A stretch of 64,000 bases of DNA from Rhopalosiphum padi (GCF_020882245.1 NC_083597.1:16588581-16652580); one strand, 5' to 3'; positions 40,460 to 52,916 are shown, numbered from the stretch's first letter. A program made the numbers and translations. Notes: a model not told the origin generated them from the sequence alone.

Positions 40460-41267
40460 GTAGGTCGGCATTGTAAATACGTATTTAGTATGGACGATCA
40501 ATAATAATATATATCATAGATTTAATGATAATAGTAATAGTATACTCGTTATTTGTCCACTCGGATATTTGGTGGAACTAAATGGGGACTGTCAATTCTC
40601 GTAAAAAATAAAATCAACGTTTGACGAATAACGTATTATAGAATTTAAATGATTGTTTATTTTATAAGTTGGTGTCTATTATAGTGGGCAATTGTAGCAG
40701 TCAACAGTTTGTTGTCTTTGCCGCAACCCGTCTCGTTCCGAAAATAAAAATATTTTTTTTTCTTATCAAAAATATTCAATAAAAAGTCGAACGCATTTTC
40801 GATTGTTTATACTGTTGCAAAAATTGTACGTTTGACATAAGTGTTATTATTCACATATTGTGTTTCGTGCTGTATAATACGTAGTATTTTAGATAAAAGG
40901 AACAAAAAATATTTAAGACACGGAGCAGAGGCACGTGATTATGAAAATATATATTCGCCCATTTAAATGTCAACTTAATTTTAAAAAATGTAACTCCCTC
41001 CTCACAGAAATTCGACTAAATCTTCACCCATAGCGGATTACCGCCGACACGTGCGTGATTTGCTTTTTTTTTATACTCAAGCCCTTCCACCGCCCCTGCC
41101 GATCCACGTTCACACAAGCTCACCGATCGGTAAAAAAAATACCTATATGGCTCTATCTACCTACGTGCCCCGCGCACTCATACCAATTCGCCGCAGCGAT
41201 CAACAATGATATTCGTTTACCCAACAAAAATACATATTTATGTATAGGTACACGTACGCGTTCACAT

Positions 41268-41289
41268 ACACACACACACACACACACAC
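41268..41289 (+). repeat. (AC)11 microsatellite
   Basis: A 22-nt perfect AC run about 0.8 kb downstream of the IGFBP exon, interrupted after that by CGCACGCG. Confidence 0.95.
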
Positions 41290-44200
41290 GCACGCGATTC
41301 GTTTTTGGTATTATTCAAATATCCGTTCGTCGTAACGTAACGAATTCTCCACAGTTGAATCGACCCGCAGTTTGCACATTTCCATTGAACGTCAATAAAT
41401 AACAAGTGAAATATATTAAGTGACGTAATGTTATTAAATAAATATATATCGGTATATTTCATACCTATATATTATGTGTACAATGTACATTATATAGTAT
41501 AATACTTGTAAGCACGATATTCGAAATAATATTATGCGCACGTTTACCCACCAACATTTATTATAACTAGTAGATGTATATATATATATATAAGACTTTT
41601 GGTGAACGTTTTTTTTTTTTTTTTTTGTTATTCGACGTAGAAAATGTGCGTACGTTAATATAATATTGTAAACGCACCAGCGTCTGACGTTTTCTATGAT
41701 TTTTCATTTACCTATAAACGCAAGAGGCGTCCACTAGTGATTTATTACAATCCAGCATAACATATATAATACAACGTCTTTCGTCTGGCCGTCTACGAAC
41801 GTTCGGGCATTGCGATTTTAGATTTTACCACGTTTCTTTTGTGAATAAATTTACTTGTGATAATGAGAGGTCTTCACTCTTCAAGTACTTTGGTGTCGTG
41901 GGTAATAATCAGTATACGGTTAGGCAAGCGAAACGTAATAATATCAGTTTAATTTAAAACAGTTCATTGATTCAGTGCTAAGGTTTTGGATTAAACTATT
42001 CCTTTCGTTTCTATTAACCACGAAAAATAAAATATTAAATAATTTATAATGTATAGTACGTTGAACATTGTAAGTACGCATGTACATAAAAATAATGTAT
42101 TAAGTCGTACAATTCGAATCGGCCTCGCAGTACAGGTTTATTTACTACAAAATCTTCTACGTATTTAAGCTTTAAGCCCATCCCCAACTCACTAAAACCT
42201 TGGCTCATTTGTCATTTGATTCACCCCCGGTTTCTAATAATTATCAACGCTATTATAACAATATAATTTTGTAACAATACACGAAGGAGGTATATATACT
42301 GCGTCATGTTCGTAAATAATGACATAGCGTTCTGTATAAAGGGAACTTCTCGAATAAACACAACTTTTAAAATAAATTATTATTATTAATATTATTATTA
42401 TTACATTTTACATTTGTTCAACAATAGTTTTCCTAATTTTCCGACTAAAAAAAATAAAATACACATTAATATAACGAATGAAATGGAATTTCTAATGTCA
42501 AGAAGTGTAAGGACTATATAAATTAATGTATATGTGTATACTGTATATATCAGTACACTATAATTTATCATGAAACACATCCGTAATTCTAAAAATAGTT
42601 TTAAAGTAGGTACATTGGAAAAAGGCATTTATTTTTTATAAGACCTAATAAATAGCCTTAAAAATTGAATGATCCAAAATACAATAAATAGATCTTATAA
42701 AAAAAATATATATATGTTCAACTCTCGAACTTAGTAAATATCAATAAGGGTAACATTAAAATACTATTATAAAGTATTTATAAATTTATTTTGTACTTAT
42801 TTTATTATTCTTGTTGTTTTCTTTTTATGATAAGTTAATGAACAAATAATTTATAAATACGTGATATACAAGTATATAATCTATTCTCTTATTATTATCG
42901 CGTTATTGCAGTATAATAATTAAAATGGGATGTATGTTTGTTTGTCGAAACACAGCACATTACAAATTATCGAACAATGTAATATGAATATTTGTCGCTC
43001 AAAACCGACCAGTACAATCGAACTTTTCATTATTTACTCAAGTGTAAAATACGATATTTGAACTATTTATTTAAAACTATATCGTTCACTTGACAAGGAA
43101 CGAACTATTATATAAAATACAGTCAAAACAAAAATTGAAAAATGATAATAAACTTGTCCTTAACTTCATAATTGCTTTGTCGTTATAAAACTTTAAGCCA
43201 ATGAGTGTATCTATATTATTATACGATATCGCAAAAGCATACGATATTATACATTAGTGGAGCGAGCTGGTATCGTACCATTTGTGTAAACATTTGTAAA
43301 AATATGAACAATTTTAAAAATATATACCTTATGCACGTAAATAAAAACATTTATAATTGTAAATTAAATTAGTAGCTGATCTATCAACTTTTTGGTTCAT
43401 TCAGTTAACATTTTAAGTGCCCTTTTGAAAATCCAGGCCCTATTTACATTACCTAACCAATAAGTATGACAATTATTTATATACATAAGACAATTTCTTA
43501 ATTTTATTATGTTATGTCCAATGCGAATTATATGTAAAAACAACTTATATAATACCTACATGTAGTAAATTATTTATTGCAATTAAAAACCCATTTACAT
43601 AATATGAGTGTCAACAGTTTTAATATTTGTACTTTAAATCCTGTTCATACAATCCCTTCTCCTCTACTTAATATACAACTAAAATTGATTGTTTACAAAT
43701 TAAAAATGTCAATAATTTTTGTTCCTTGAAATTAAATAAGCAGTGGGAATTTATTTTAAATGTCAGTGTTGTAAACAATTATTTTTAAAATATTGTTCAA
43801 ATACTTGTTTCGGAAAATGATTTTAATACTACTTACTCAATTAGCTACATTTTAAAAGTATTTATAATATTTTAAAATTGCTTATTTCTAGAGAAAACAT
43901 TATAGACATATTATCCAGTTGATTTGTGTATCAAAGCACTTTAATAGTTTAATACCTATGCTTTAACAAAATGAAAAATGTTTAAATTCGTGTGTATTTC
44001 ATACGCGTGTTAATAATATTGTTTTGCTATCCGAAACATGGCGAACGTGTGATAAGCGCACGCAGCTGGGCTTCATTATACTCACTGTAAAAGGCTGGAA
44101 GTAACTTATCTAATATAGTATAGATATATGTGGTGTAAACGGACATTAAATGTGTGGGTATGTGTGATATCTTTATATTTTTAATTTTATCAGGAAATGT

Positions 44201-44745
44201 TTTAAATAAATATGAACAGTGGTATAATCAATAACACGGAATAATACAAATCGTATTAATAAGATGAATGGGAGTTTAGAGGTGTTCATCTAAAGAGAAT
44301 ATTATGTCTATGTGATATAAATCTTACAAAAAATTTCGAATTATATGTTTTGAGTGTTGGTGACAGACGTATGGGAAATAATACGAAAACTGTATTATTT
44401 AAGGTATTAAGGAGAAATTTATCTTAATAAAAAGGTAACTATGTAACTTAAAAGAAAGAAAAGTAACTATGTAAAAATAAATATAACAACTATATGAAAA
44501 TATGTATTTGGTTGCTTAAATTAATATGTATAATCGTGTAAACGAGGCCGACTGCTAAACGTTATATAGATAGGAAAATTAAAATAAAACAAAACGGAAT
44601 AATCAGACAAACCGGGTTTCTCTACTTCTGAAGTATTTTTTAAGTGATTTAAAGGTGAACCATTCCAATTATTTTCGTGTGACAGATGAACTGCTTGCTT
44701 ACAGTGACCTATTGGCTAATGTTTATGGCCTACGCAATACTTATG

Positions 44746-44758
44746 TAATGACTCATTA
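44746..44758. promoter_or_regulatory. AP-1-type palindrome upstream of the dCMP deaminase-like gene
   Basis: TAATGACTCATTA is a perfect 13-nt inverted repeat around the AP-1/bZIP core TGACTCA. It lies about 590 bp upstream of the candidate ATG and is followed by partial repeats of the same word (AATGACTAATGAG). It could be a bZIP site; position and symmetry are seen, function is inferred. Confidence 0.25.
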
Positions 44759-45337
44759 CTAATGACTAATGAGTGTTGCTATTTCATTTAATAATTACTT
44801 ATTTTGCTTATTTATTCAGTGATTCTTATTAGTGTAGTTGTTGTTAAACTATTCTATTTTTATATTTTATTAAATGTGACCAATTAATATTATATTAAAC
44901 TTAAAAAGCAGCGTTTCCAGGGGTTTTTGAACTAGTCTTTTCATTGTATTGAAGTAATTAATATTAAAATTACAATAATATGTATATTATTTATAATTAA
45001 TTTCATACTGTATAACTTGTAAGAGTAAGATATACTTTTATCGTTTTTATAAAAATTATTATTTCTTAATTGCGTACTCAGTGGCCTAAATAGTAGCGTC
45101 AAATGTTAATTCCGTGTATTTTTTACGAGTCTTACTTCTTTGAAATTACATTTTTTTCAATTAAGATAAGAACGACAATTGATGGTCGAACAAAGCACAG
45201 TCATTGTTCATTAGCCAGTGTTGTCACAGTATTCAACCTGTGTGGTTGTTTAGTTTCACTTGCGATTTATTTTTATTACGTTCGTGTTCTCTTCATATAC
45301 ATTTCAATTAAATAAATTGTGTAATTTTTTTTTTACA

Positions 45338-45434
45338 ATGAAACGCTGTTTACAAAGTAATAATTCTGCCATGAACGAAGAAAACGAAGGCACTTCGTGT
45401 TCTAAAATTGAATCAACAAATATTAATAATTGTC
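45338..45434 (+). CDS. Exon 1 of the dCMP deaminase-like gene (N-terminal extension)
   Basis: The start is ATG at 45338 in the context ACAATGAAA, a good insect initiation context. The exon encodes about 32 residues (MKRCLQSNN... ending NINNC) rich in Ser, Asn and Glu. It ends one base into a codon before a perfect GTAAGT donor at 45435-45440; the unspliced frame would terminate 15 nt later. The phase-1 end matches the phase-1 acceptor of exon 2, and the composition of the encoded peptide (Asn/Glu/Cys/Lys-rich) carries on across the junction. No domain is recognised. Confidence 0.6.
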
Positions 45435-46555
45435 GTAAGTTTTCAGAAAAATAGTAAGCTTTTGGTTTCACAAGTAAAGATGTAAACAATTAACATATTA
45501 TAAGCACTTTTCAATGGAACATATTAAACTATGAAATATTTTAAACATCGATAAAATTGTCTTAATTTCAGCGTGACTATTAGAAACTAAAAATAAAAAT
45601 ATCTATAAAAGTAACAATTATTAAAATTATTTACTTTTGTTATGGAGTTCCCAAGTATTTTTTCTATCTCTAATAAAAACATCGGAAGAAAAGTTTAGGG
45701 AACGCCCTGAGGTATTAAATTTTATCAACTATCATTATCATCTATATCTATACTACAGGTAACATATATTTTAATTTAATATCTAACATAGTAACATACA
45801 TATAGTTATTAATATTAAAATTGTTTTTATTTGAATAATTTAATATTTTGGTTAAACATAGAGAGTGTGATTCACAAAATTGATCATTGAAATTATTAAA
45901 TATACCTAAAGACGATATTTTAAATTCTTGTGATTTACTATACCACTCTAAGAGCATTATAAGTGATGATGGCAAATAGTGTTTTTTTTTTTTTTTTATG
46001 ATAACGCCATTGTTTACTGTAAATTTTTTCAAAATTGTACATAACTAAATACAAAGTTTAATAAACAGTTTTCGACTTATTAAACTAAATTTACTTAGGA
46101 AAATGGTCTATGATAATATCCCAAAAACCTGGTTATGGTTATAAATACATACATTATACCTATACTCTAAACTCGATCGGTTTTCGTCGCTGACGGACAG
46201 GTCACACCTTAGGTTTTTGTTAACTAATTCCTTTTTCGTTGGTGGTTTGTATGCCAATAAACAGAAAGATGCCACGCCCAAGTATACAAGGCCACCGACC
46301 GGGTTGCTTCTTATGTTAAATGATTATAATAAAGATCATAAAATTATATATTTTTTGAGTCATGTTTTTATTATTTATTATTCAAACAATTTAGTCAATT
46401 ATAATAGATTATCTAATATAGTTTATAAATTATAATTTTTAAATCAATTAAAAAGCATTTAATACCTATTGTAAACACGCGGGTGCACATGCCAATATAT
46501 TATGAATCATAGTTTAACTTACTATTGCAATGTGAGACAATACTTCTTATTAATG

Positions 46556-46598
<43 letters not shown>

Positions 46599-48625
46599 GG
46601 TATGACTATATGACGTTAACGATGCATTTATATAGGACTGTTGTACTGTACAAGACTCAATATCGGACACGGTACGTCATACGATGTGTGTCTAGATCAG
46701 TTGTATGTTTCATTTATATTGTACTATTATTGTAATCATAGAGTCATGTTATTATTTGTGTTAAATACAAAAATCCTCAAGTTAACTCAAGCTTCAATTT
46801 CAACAAATATAAACTATGTGTCTAATTATTTTTTTTCTCTTAGAGCTCTTAGACTTTAGACAATTTAAGTAAAATGTATACTGCAGCGATGAAACGAATC
46901 TAAGATTTTTCGTATGTGAATCTAATATATTTTACCAAGTAACCTCCATCCTGTAGACAATACTTAAAAAGTTGGGAAGGAACCGTTTAACGAATACCAT
47001 TTATATTTCGAACATTTTAATAATTATTAAATAACGAATATTGTAATATTTATAATGTAATTGATACAAAACTATCTTGTTAATATATTATGTTGATAGT
47101 CAAGCGAACAGTTGAATTAATAGAATCTAATAAATTATAGGAATTATTTACGACTCGGTCTTTAGGTGCATCTAAAATGCATTTTTTATACTTTGACCTA
47201 TTTAAAGCGCGTTCTGTCAGTTCATGCATCAACACGATCGTCCGCTTACGCTTAATAAGCCCCGACGTCTATGTATCTGTAAACACAGTAAAAAAAAATA
47301 ACATGTTTTCAATTTGGTTACAATATTATAAAACTCTGTATTTATTCATTTACGGAATTAATTCAATTTACAATAATATATAGTACTGCAGTATAATGTA
47401 TATAAGTCCCAATAGCCACTATATAATATGTTAAACATTAGTTTAGTAATTTATATTATATTTAGATCTCTTATACGATAAATTATACTAATTAGTATTT
47501 AGTAATAATCATACTAATAATATACTGATTATATAGTAAAATATGTATTATAGAATTACTTAATAATATATTTTATGTTATGTACATAAGCATATATCCC
47601 TATTGTGGACCATTGTTCTTAGGTATAACTTAATCTTTAACAACTCCGAAAATACTCGTTAAAATTGTAATTTTAATAAATAAAAATTCTAAAAAAAATT
47701 ATTTTTAAGTGTAAAAAGACGATTTATTTGAAATGCAGAAGTTCTTACTTCTTGAGTCACCCCTTAAATGAAACAAAAATTCTCAATTATTTTAAAATAC
47801 CGTCTTGAAGTATATTGATAAATTTCAAAAACTAATTTATAAAGTGATGTTATTATAGATACGAAAAATGCCGATTGTAATAAAAAACTTAAAATTAATG
47901 CCGATGAACCTGAAGCTCAAATTGGCTTAATTAATGAAACTACAAATTCCTATGATGATAATACAGCCAATAATGCTAGTATTGAAACACAAACAAAATC
48001 TTTAAATGAGTACGATTATAGATTATACAATTTAAAAGTTGTTGATACTATAAATTGTTATATATAAGTAGGAATCAAGAAAATTGTATAAGCTGGGATG
48101 ATCTTTTCATGGCTACAGCATTATTGATGGCTAAACGTAGTAAAGATCCTGTAACACAAGTTGGTGCTTGTATTGTTAATTTAGACAACAACATCGTAGG
48201 CACTGGATATAATGGAATGCCTAAAGGATGTAAAGATGATGATTTTCCATGGGTTAAAAATAAATATTCAATGTTCGACAGCAAATTGACGTACGGTAAA
48301 TAATCATTTTTCGACTATGTTATCATGTTATGCTGATAAAATAATACATTTTTAATTCTCGTTTATATTTTCAGTATGCCACGCTGAAATGAACGCTGTG
48401 TTAAATAAAAACTCTATCGATTTGAAAGATTGTATCATATATGTATCGCTTTTTCCGTGTAATGAATGTGCAAAAATAATTATCCAATCCGGTATCAAAA
48501 AAGTAGTGTATTTGTCTAAAAGAAGCACAGCTAAATATAGAGCATCTGAAAAGATGCTTACAGCATCGGGTGTATTAACGAAACAACACACTCGAAAACA
48601 GAATATTACACTTAACTTTTCATGA
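45338..48625 (+). CDS. dCMP deaminase-like gene, three exons, with a frame break in exon 2
   Basis: The catalytic part closely resembles deoxycytidylate deaminase, the zinc enzyme that converts dCMP to dUMP for thymidylate synthesis. It shows WDDLFMATA, MAKRSKDPVTQVGACIV, GTGYNGMPKGC, then VCHAEMNA (zinc ligand His and catalytic Glu) and LFPCNECAK (two zinc Cys). The C-terminus ends in LNFS with normal family length. The model is exon 1 at 45338-45434, exon 2 at 47859-48295 and exon 3 at 48375-48625, with both introns in phase 1 and all splice sites GT-AG. Exons 1 and 2 add roughly 100 Asn/Thr/Glu-rich residues in front of the domain that canonical, roughly 180-residue dCMP deaminases lack. 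The upstream frame hits TAA at 48065, while the deaminase frame is open only from 48046. A TA unit in a TATATA run explains the 2-nt shift. The locus is therefore either a recent pseudogene, an allele or assembly indel, or a gene whose functional start is elsewhere. The first ATG in the deaminase frame is 48109, inside the first helix. Confidence 0.82.
45435..47858 (+). other. Intron 1 of the dCMP deaminase-like gene
   Basis: This intron of about 2.4 kb runs from a perfect GTAAGT donor to a TATTATAG acceptor with a weak pyrimidine tract. It holds a T18-class homopolymer near 45980, a (CA)19 microsatellite at 46557-46594 and otherwise AT-rich sequence. I see no further convincing exon inside it. 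Confidence 0.55.
46557..46594 (+). repeat. (CA)19 microsatellite
   Basis: A 38-nt perfect CA run inside intron 1 of the dCMP deaminase-like gene. Confidence 0.97.
47859..48295 (+). CDS. Exon 2 of the dCMP deaminase-like gene, carrying the frame break
   Basis: The acceptor is TATTATAG at 47851-47858 and the donor is GTAAAT at 48296. The first part, read from codon 47861, gives about 68 residues of low-complexity acidic/Asn-rich protein (for example KINADEPEAQIGLINET) and stops at TAA 48065-48067. The second part, in a frame shifted by 2 nt, reads SRNQENCISWDDLFMATALL and continues through the substrate-binding GYNGMP loop to KLTY, then splits a Val codon at the donor. The overlap point is the TA repeat at 48059-48066. 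An internal intron bridging the two frames would be only about 31-35 nt, too short to be credible. Confidence 0.75.
48296..48374 (+). other. Intron 2 of the dCMP deaminase-like gene
   Basis: This short 79-nt intron (GTAAAT...TTTTCAG) interrupts the Tyr-Val-Cys-His-Ala-Glu region in phase 1. Removing it restores the conserved VCHAE motif exactly, which is strong evidence that it is a real intron. Reading through would meet a stop at once. Confidence 0.85.
48375..48625 (+). CDS. Exon 3 of the dCMP deaminase-like gene (zinc site and C-terminus)
   Basis: After a classic TATTTTCAG acceptor ending at 48374, the exon completes a Val codon and encodes CHAEMNAVLNKNS with zinc ligand His at 48380 and catalytic Glu at 48386. 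It then encodes IYVSLFPCNECAK with zinc-ligand Cys codons at 48458 and 48467, IIQSGIKKVVYLS, and a C-terminal RASEKML...SGV helix-strand segment. It ends at TGA 48623-48625. All catalytic residues expected of the cytidine/deoxycytidylate deaminase fold are present, and no stop interrupts the exon. Confidence 0.88.
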
Positions 48626-48773
48626 ATTTCTCAATACTCCAGAAAAATCATATTATAAATGGGTTACCTTAACTAACATTATTAAAATTGTATTTATTTT
48701 TATAACCAATAATATTTTAAATTACATTTCATAATTATTAGTTACTTATTATTTTCTCAATATTATCATTTGA

Positions 48774-48783
48774 AATAAATAAA
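48774..48783 (+). terminator. Overlapping AATAAA polyadenylation signals of the dCMP deaminase-like gene
   Basis: Two overlapping AATAAA hexamers lie about 150 bp after the TGA stop at 48623-48625, followed by an A/T-rich and then T-rich stretch near 48818-48832. This is a usual 3' end arrangement for an insect gene. Confidence 0.5.
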
Positions 48784-49420
48784 TTATATGATATAATAAA
48801 ATTAAAAAACAATGTGATTTCTTTTTGTTTATTTTATATTATATATTATAATAGCTCTAATGAACCTCATTTCGTCAAGAATACCTTTTGACATGCCTAA
48901 ATAATGATTTTCAATGTTTAGTTAAAAATCTTGCAAATCGATTTTATTATATTGATTGAAGATTACTTGACGTTCCAGCTTCTTATCTAGTTTTTAATTT
49001 TTTTATCTTCCTGTATCAAAAGGAATATAATTTAAAAACCGAATGATTGTATATATTTATCAGTCATCACCGGTGTAAAGTGTAAACTGCAAATCGACTG
49101 TGGTTGATCAATCTGTCTGCGGTGGATTGAATGCAGTGCTCGAGATATTTTTTTTAAAAGTGTTTTGGTTCTCGGAAAAATCAGTTTAAGTGTACCTCGT
49201 AGATTTTTCAAAATTAAAAAAAAAATGAATAATATGGATGTGTGTATATTATTATCAGTTTAACAACTGATATACCTAATAGGTAGTATTAAATAAGATA
49301 ATATACAATGATCAATATATCATATTATACATAAATAAATATTATCTATATTAAACCTTTACGTACGTTCCTTTATAATTTTCCGTAAAACTTACCACAG
49401 CACTAGAAATTATTTATTTT

Positions 49421-49675
49421 ATCAATTACCCCACAATCATACCCCCAAGCAATGGAACTCAACCATCCTTTGCATAAAATGTTACTTTCTCTAATCCTCT
49501 CATCTCAACTTTATTTAGATCCTATTTCACCAGTACATATTTTATTATCACTATTTTGTTTTAAGTTTTAAATTTGTATTTTCAATATTCTTGATACTAT
49601 TTTAGTTAACTTGTACCTGAATCAATAGCAATCGTTACATCAATACAATAAAATAAATAAATAAAAATAACGATT
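49421..49675 (+). mobile_element. Probable non-LTR retrotransposon 3' end remnant
   Basis: A C-rich, G-poor + strand (CAATTACCCCACAATCATAC, CTCTAATCCTCTCATCTCAA) passes into TTAACTTGTACCTGAATCAA, then CAATACAATAAAATAAATAA and an AAATA-type tail ending near 49670. The strand asymmetry and tail suggest a decayed LINE 3' end. No protein can be read. Confidence 0.35.
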
Positions 49676-52600
49676 CTGTTAGAAAATGTCATCAAAACTC
49701 GTGGTTCGACGAATATTATACCTATGTACCTATTACCTATATATGCTTATGAAAATTTGTTATAACAGCACATATTATGTAATGCGAGGATAAAATATTA
49801 TGGCATACTGTATGTTAATAAAAAAAATGTATAGGTACTTACTGAGAATCGTAAAATATATTTATCAAATATATTAGTTATCATAATATTATTAGATTGT
49901 GTATGAAAAGTGCCTAAAACGGGGACTATTTCATAAGTGAATCTACTGAGTTTAATAACTTCGTCCTTCACGTTAGTTTGTGTTAAATTTAATTAATTGA
50001 TAAAATATTTTCATATTGTTTAATATTTCACAAATTATCGATATTAGATCAATATGTTTTCTTAACATTAAAATAAAATAAATAAATTATGATATCCATC
50101 TTTAAGACTCGTGCTAAAAAAGCATTTTATTGTAATTATTTCTAGTCATTCCTCGTTGACTCAAAACATTTTAATTCCCGATAAAATGCATGATTATTGA
50201 CAAACAAAAAAATACAAACATAAATCAACCGTATTATACTTATATAAATTATTATTATGAAAATAAGAAATACTATGGTCAAAAGGTATCTGCCGGTAGT
50301 ATTAAAATGCAAATAAGACGTGGACCCATAAATCTGAGATTCATACAAGGAGCCTGTAGCTGGTGACTCCCTGTCCCTGTCAACTGTAATAATATTGAAC
50401 AGCAAGAGACGCACGATCGATTCCATAAATTTTCAGACAAAATACATCTTTCAAAACTCAAGTTGATTTCATAACAAGTTTTTTTTCCACTTTATCAACG
50501 TCTACTTTTTTAACAATAAATATTTCTATATTTCGTGGAATGAGTATTGTTGAAAAACAAATTAACAAATACTAAACTAAAGAAAAACACGTATATTTTA
50601 AAAACAAATAATATAGGTAATAGAACAATAAAAAGAAACCCAATAACATATAAAATATAAATCAAATATAGAATATTGCTCAAAGTTTAAATTGTATATA
50701 AAATTACCTAGAAGTCAGAACTCTCACAAAATGATTACATATGGCATCCCAATATGGCAATATTACAATACTTTATACATAGCTATAATTTGTACACAAA
50801 ATAATTAACTTATTTGGTCATTGAATGATACAGCGCATAGAAATTAATGTATTGAAACAAATTTTATTCAAACATAAATTTCGATATCAATTCACAGTAT
50901 AGAATAATATAAAAACTACCATATTTTAAACTTTGTAAGTAAAGAATACATTTTATCTATAAAGAAATGTATTTAAATATCATAATATTTTACGTATACT
51001 TTAAGAGTAACTAGAGTGAGAGTGTATGTATAAAATTAAAACTTATTTACAAATAATGAAGTTAACAAATTATATCTAACGTGTTATTTACACTATTACA
51101 GTCGTTGTAAAATGGAGATACTTTTCGATAAATTCGCAAATATTCGACTGTGACTGTCGACGTACGTATTACGCTCATTGTCGGAAAATTGGAGACTAAG
51201 TTTCGTACAATTAACGAAATCCATAAAGCGCAGTCATCACTAGAATATATATATATATTTTACAAACATCGGTTAAATAGTGCCATGACGTCAATAAATA
51301 ATATTTAAATCGTAACACACACATTCCGAATATTCACCACAATATTGATAATATCACGAAAATATAAAATAAAATATTCACACGTGTGTGAGTATGTATT
51401 CTACATTTAGATACTTCACAACGATTTAATCATTTCCATTTTCACTGGACATTTAGCGCTTGCGTATACATAATATAGTAGTACTTTTAAGTACTTAATA
51501 CATACATATATGTATAAGATGCCATCTGCAAAGTCTGAGAGTTCCCACACAGATAGGTCTCCCTCTTCATGTAATTTAATGTTGTTGTTTTAATTGTATA
51601 CAATACCATAAAATATACCGTACAGTTGAAAATATTATTAGAAAAACAGTTATCAATTTTTTTTTAATTTATAGAAATAATATTATAAATTGCAATTATT
51701 CATTAATTTATAAAAAACAATTTGCAAATAATTTGTATAAAAGTTCCGTCTGTGTTATTTATAAAATATATAAAAAATATATTAAAATTATATATCTACC
51801 CTTTATATTTTATTATCATCACAATACGAGTATATTCATCAAACACGACATTCAAGATAACATAAGATGTTTTTGTACATACATTGTAAAATATTATATG
51901 TTTATGATATGTTCACATCTGCATATAATTTATTTATTATAAGCGCTCCGAAAAGCAAGAAAGCGACAATATATACGAAACGTATAATATAAATAATATA
52001 TAATATACAATCAAATAGTTTTAGGAATTATATTATTATAAACATATTATTATTACTTACACACCAAATAAAAAGTAAACATAATTTTGAATAAGAGTTA
52101 GTGATAAATTATAAATTTATCAGTTAAAATATACGTAATTATACTATATTATAAACATTTATATTTAAATTTAACAAAAATAAATTATCAATAAAATATC
52201 AACTTACAGGAAAACAACATTCTAATTGAATATGCAATAAGGTGCATAAAGAATAATATTTTTGCGATGGTACACTACACGGAATGAAAATGTATTTTGT
52301 ATATAGTGGGAAAATCCATGTTGAGTAATTTAAGGATAAATTTTAAGTCATTAAATAATCGTTGTTTAACTGTAAACTATTGAGCCACGGGAGATACACA
52401 TGTCAACTACAGTTAAATTAGTTTCATTTGTTATAAATTTTAAAAATTGTTTTTGAATATTTTAAATTTTATCAAGCACGTTCGATATTGTTTATCAATA
52501 GCCAATAGTACCGTAACTATTATTAGCACTCTGCAGTAGGCTTGCATACTTTTTATTAGTACCTATCAAATTGTAAAAACAAAACAAAATAATATGTGAG

Positions 52601-52850
52601 TACAAGTCTCTAAATATCTGAAATGTTGTGGTTTTACAACAAATCGATTTACGTTTCAACAAACATTTAAAATAAATATTTTTTTCTTATGTTTTTAATA
52701 CATTTATAAACTGGATACGAAAACCATATTACAGATACCATCCTTTTTCTCCCCACTTTTCATAAATAAATAAAATGTAGGTATATGGTTTATTTCTTGC
52801 ACTGATATAATATATACATGTGTGTAACACGCATATAATATTATAATCTT

Positions 52851-52916
52851 AGAATGACGACAGCGACAACGGCGCTCAACGGTTCTCTCTGAGTCTCTGA
52901 CGTCTGTTGTCGTTCT
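52851..52916 (+). other. Candidate structured-RNA hairpin
   Basis: AGAATGACGACAG (52851-52863) pairs with CTGTTGTCGTTCT (52904-52916) over 13 positions. All pair in RNA if two G-U wobbles are allowed. The loop of about 40 nt is itself GC-rich for this window (GGCGCTCAACGG, GAGTCTCTGACG). It could be a small structured RNA, a decayed transposon end or chance. No known microRNA seed was recognised. Confidence 0.25.

Larger units (their letters stand above)
40460..45337. other. Probable intron of the IGFBP-domain gene / intergenic DNA
   Basis: Starts with the GTAGGT donor. An AATAAA at 40607-40612 would serve as a poly(A) signal if the exon is not spliced. Contains an AC microsatellite, a T20-class run near 41610 and AT-rich sequence. 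No VWC-like cysteine-rich exon was found. Confidence 0.45.

Noticed and set aside
40127..40504. 125-codon + frame overlapping the IGFBP exon (and a 94-codon minus frame)
   Set aside because: They are other-frame readings of the IGFBP exon; the cysteine pattern and splice sites fix the true frame.
48040..48075. A tiny intron joining the two frames of deaminase exon 2
   Set aside because: The only GT...AG pairs give 31-35 nt, below a credible intron size, and do not give a better reading than a simple TA indel.
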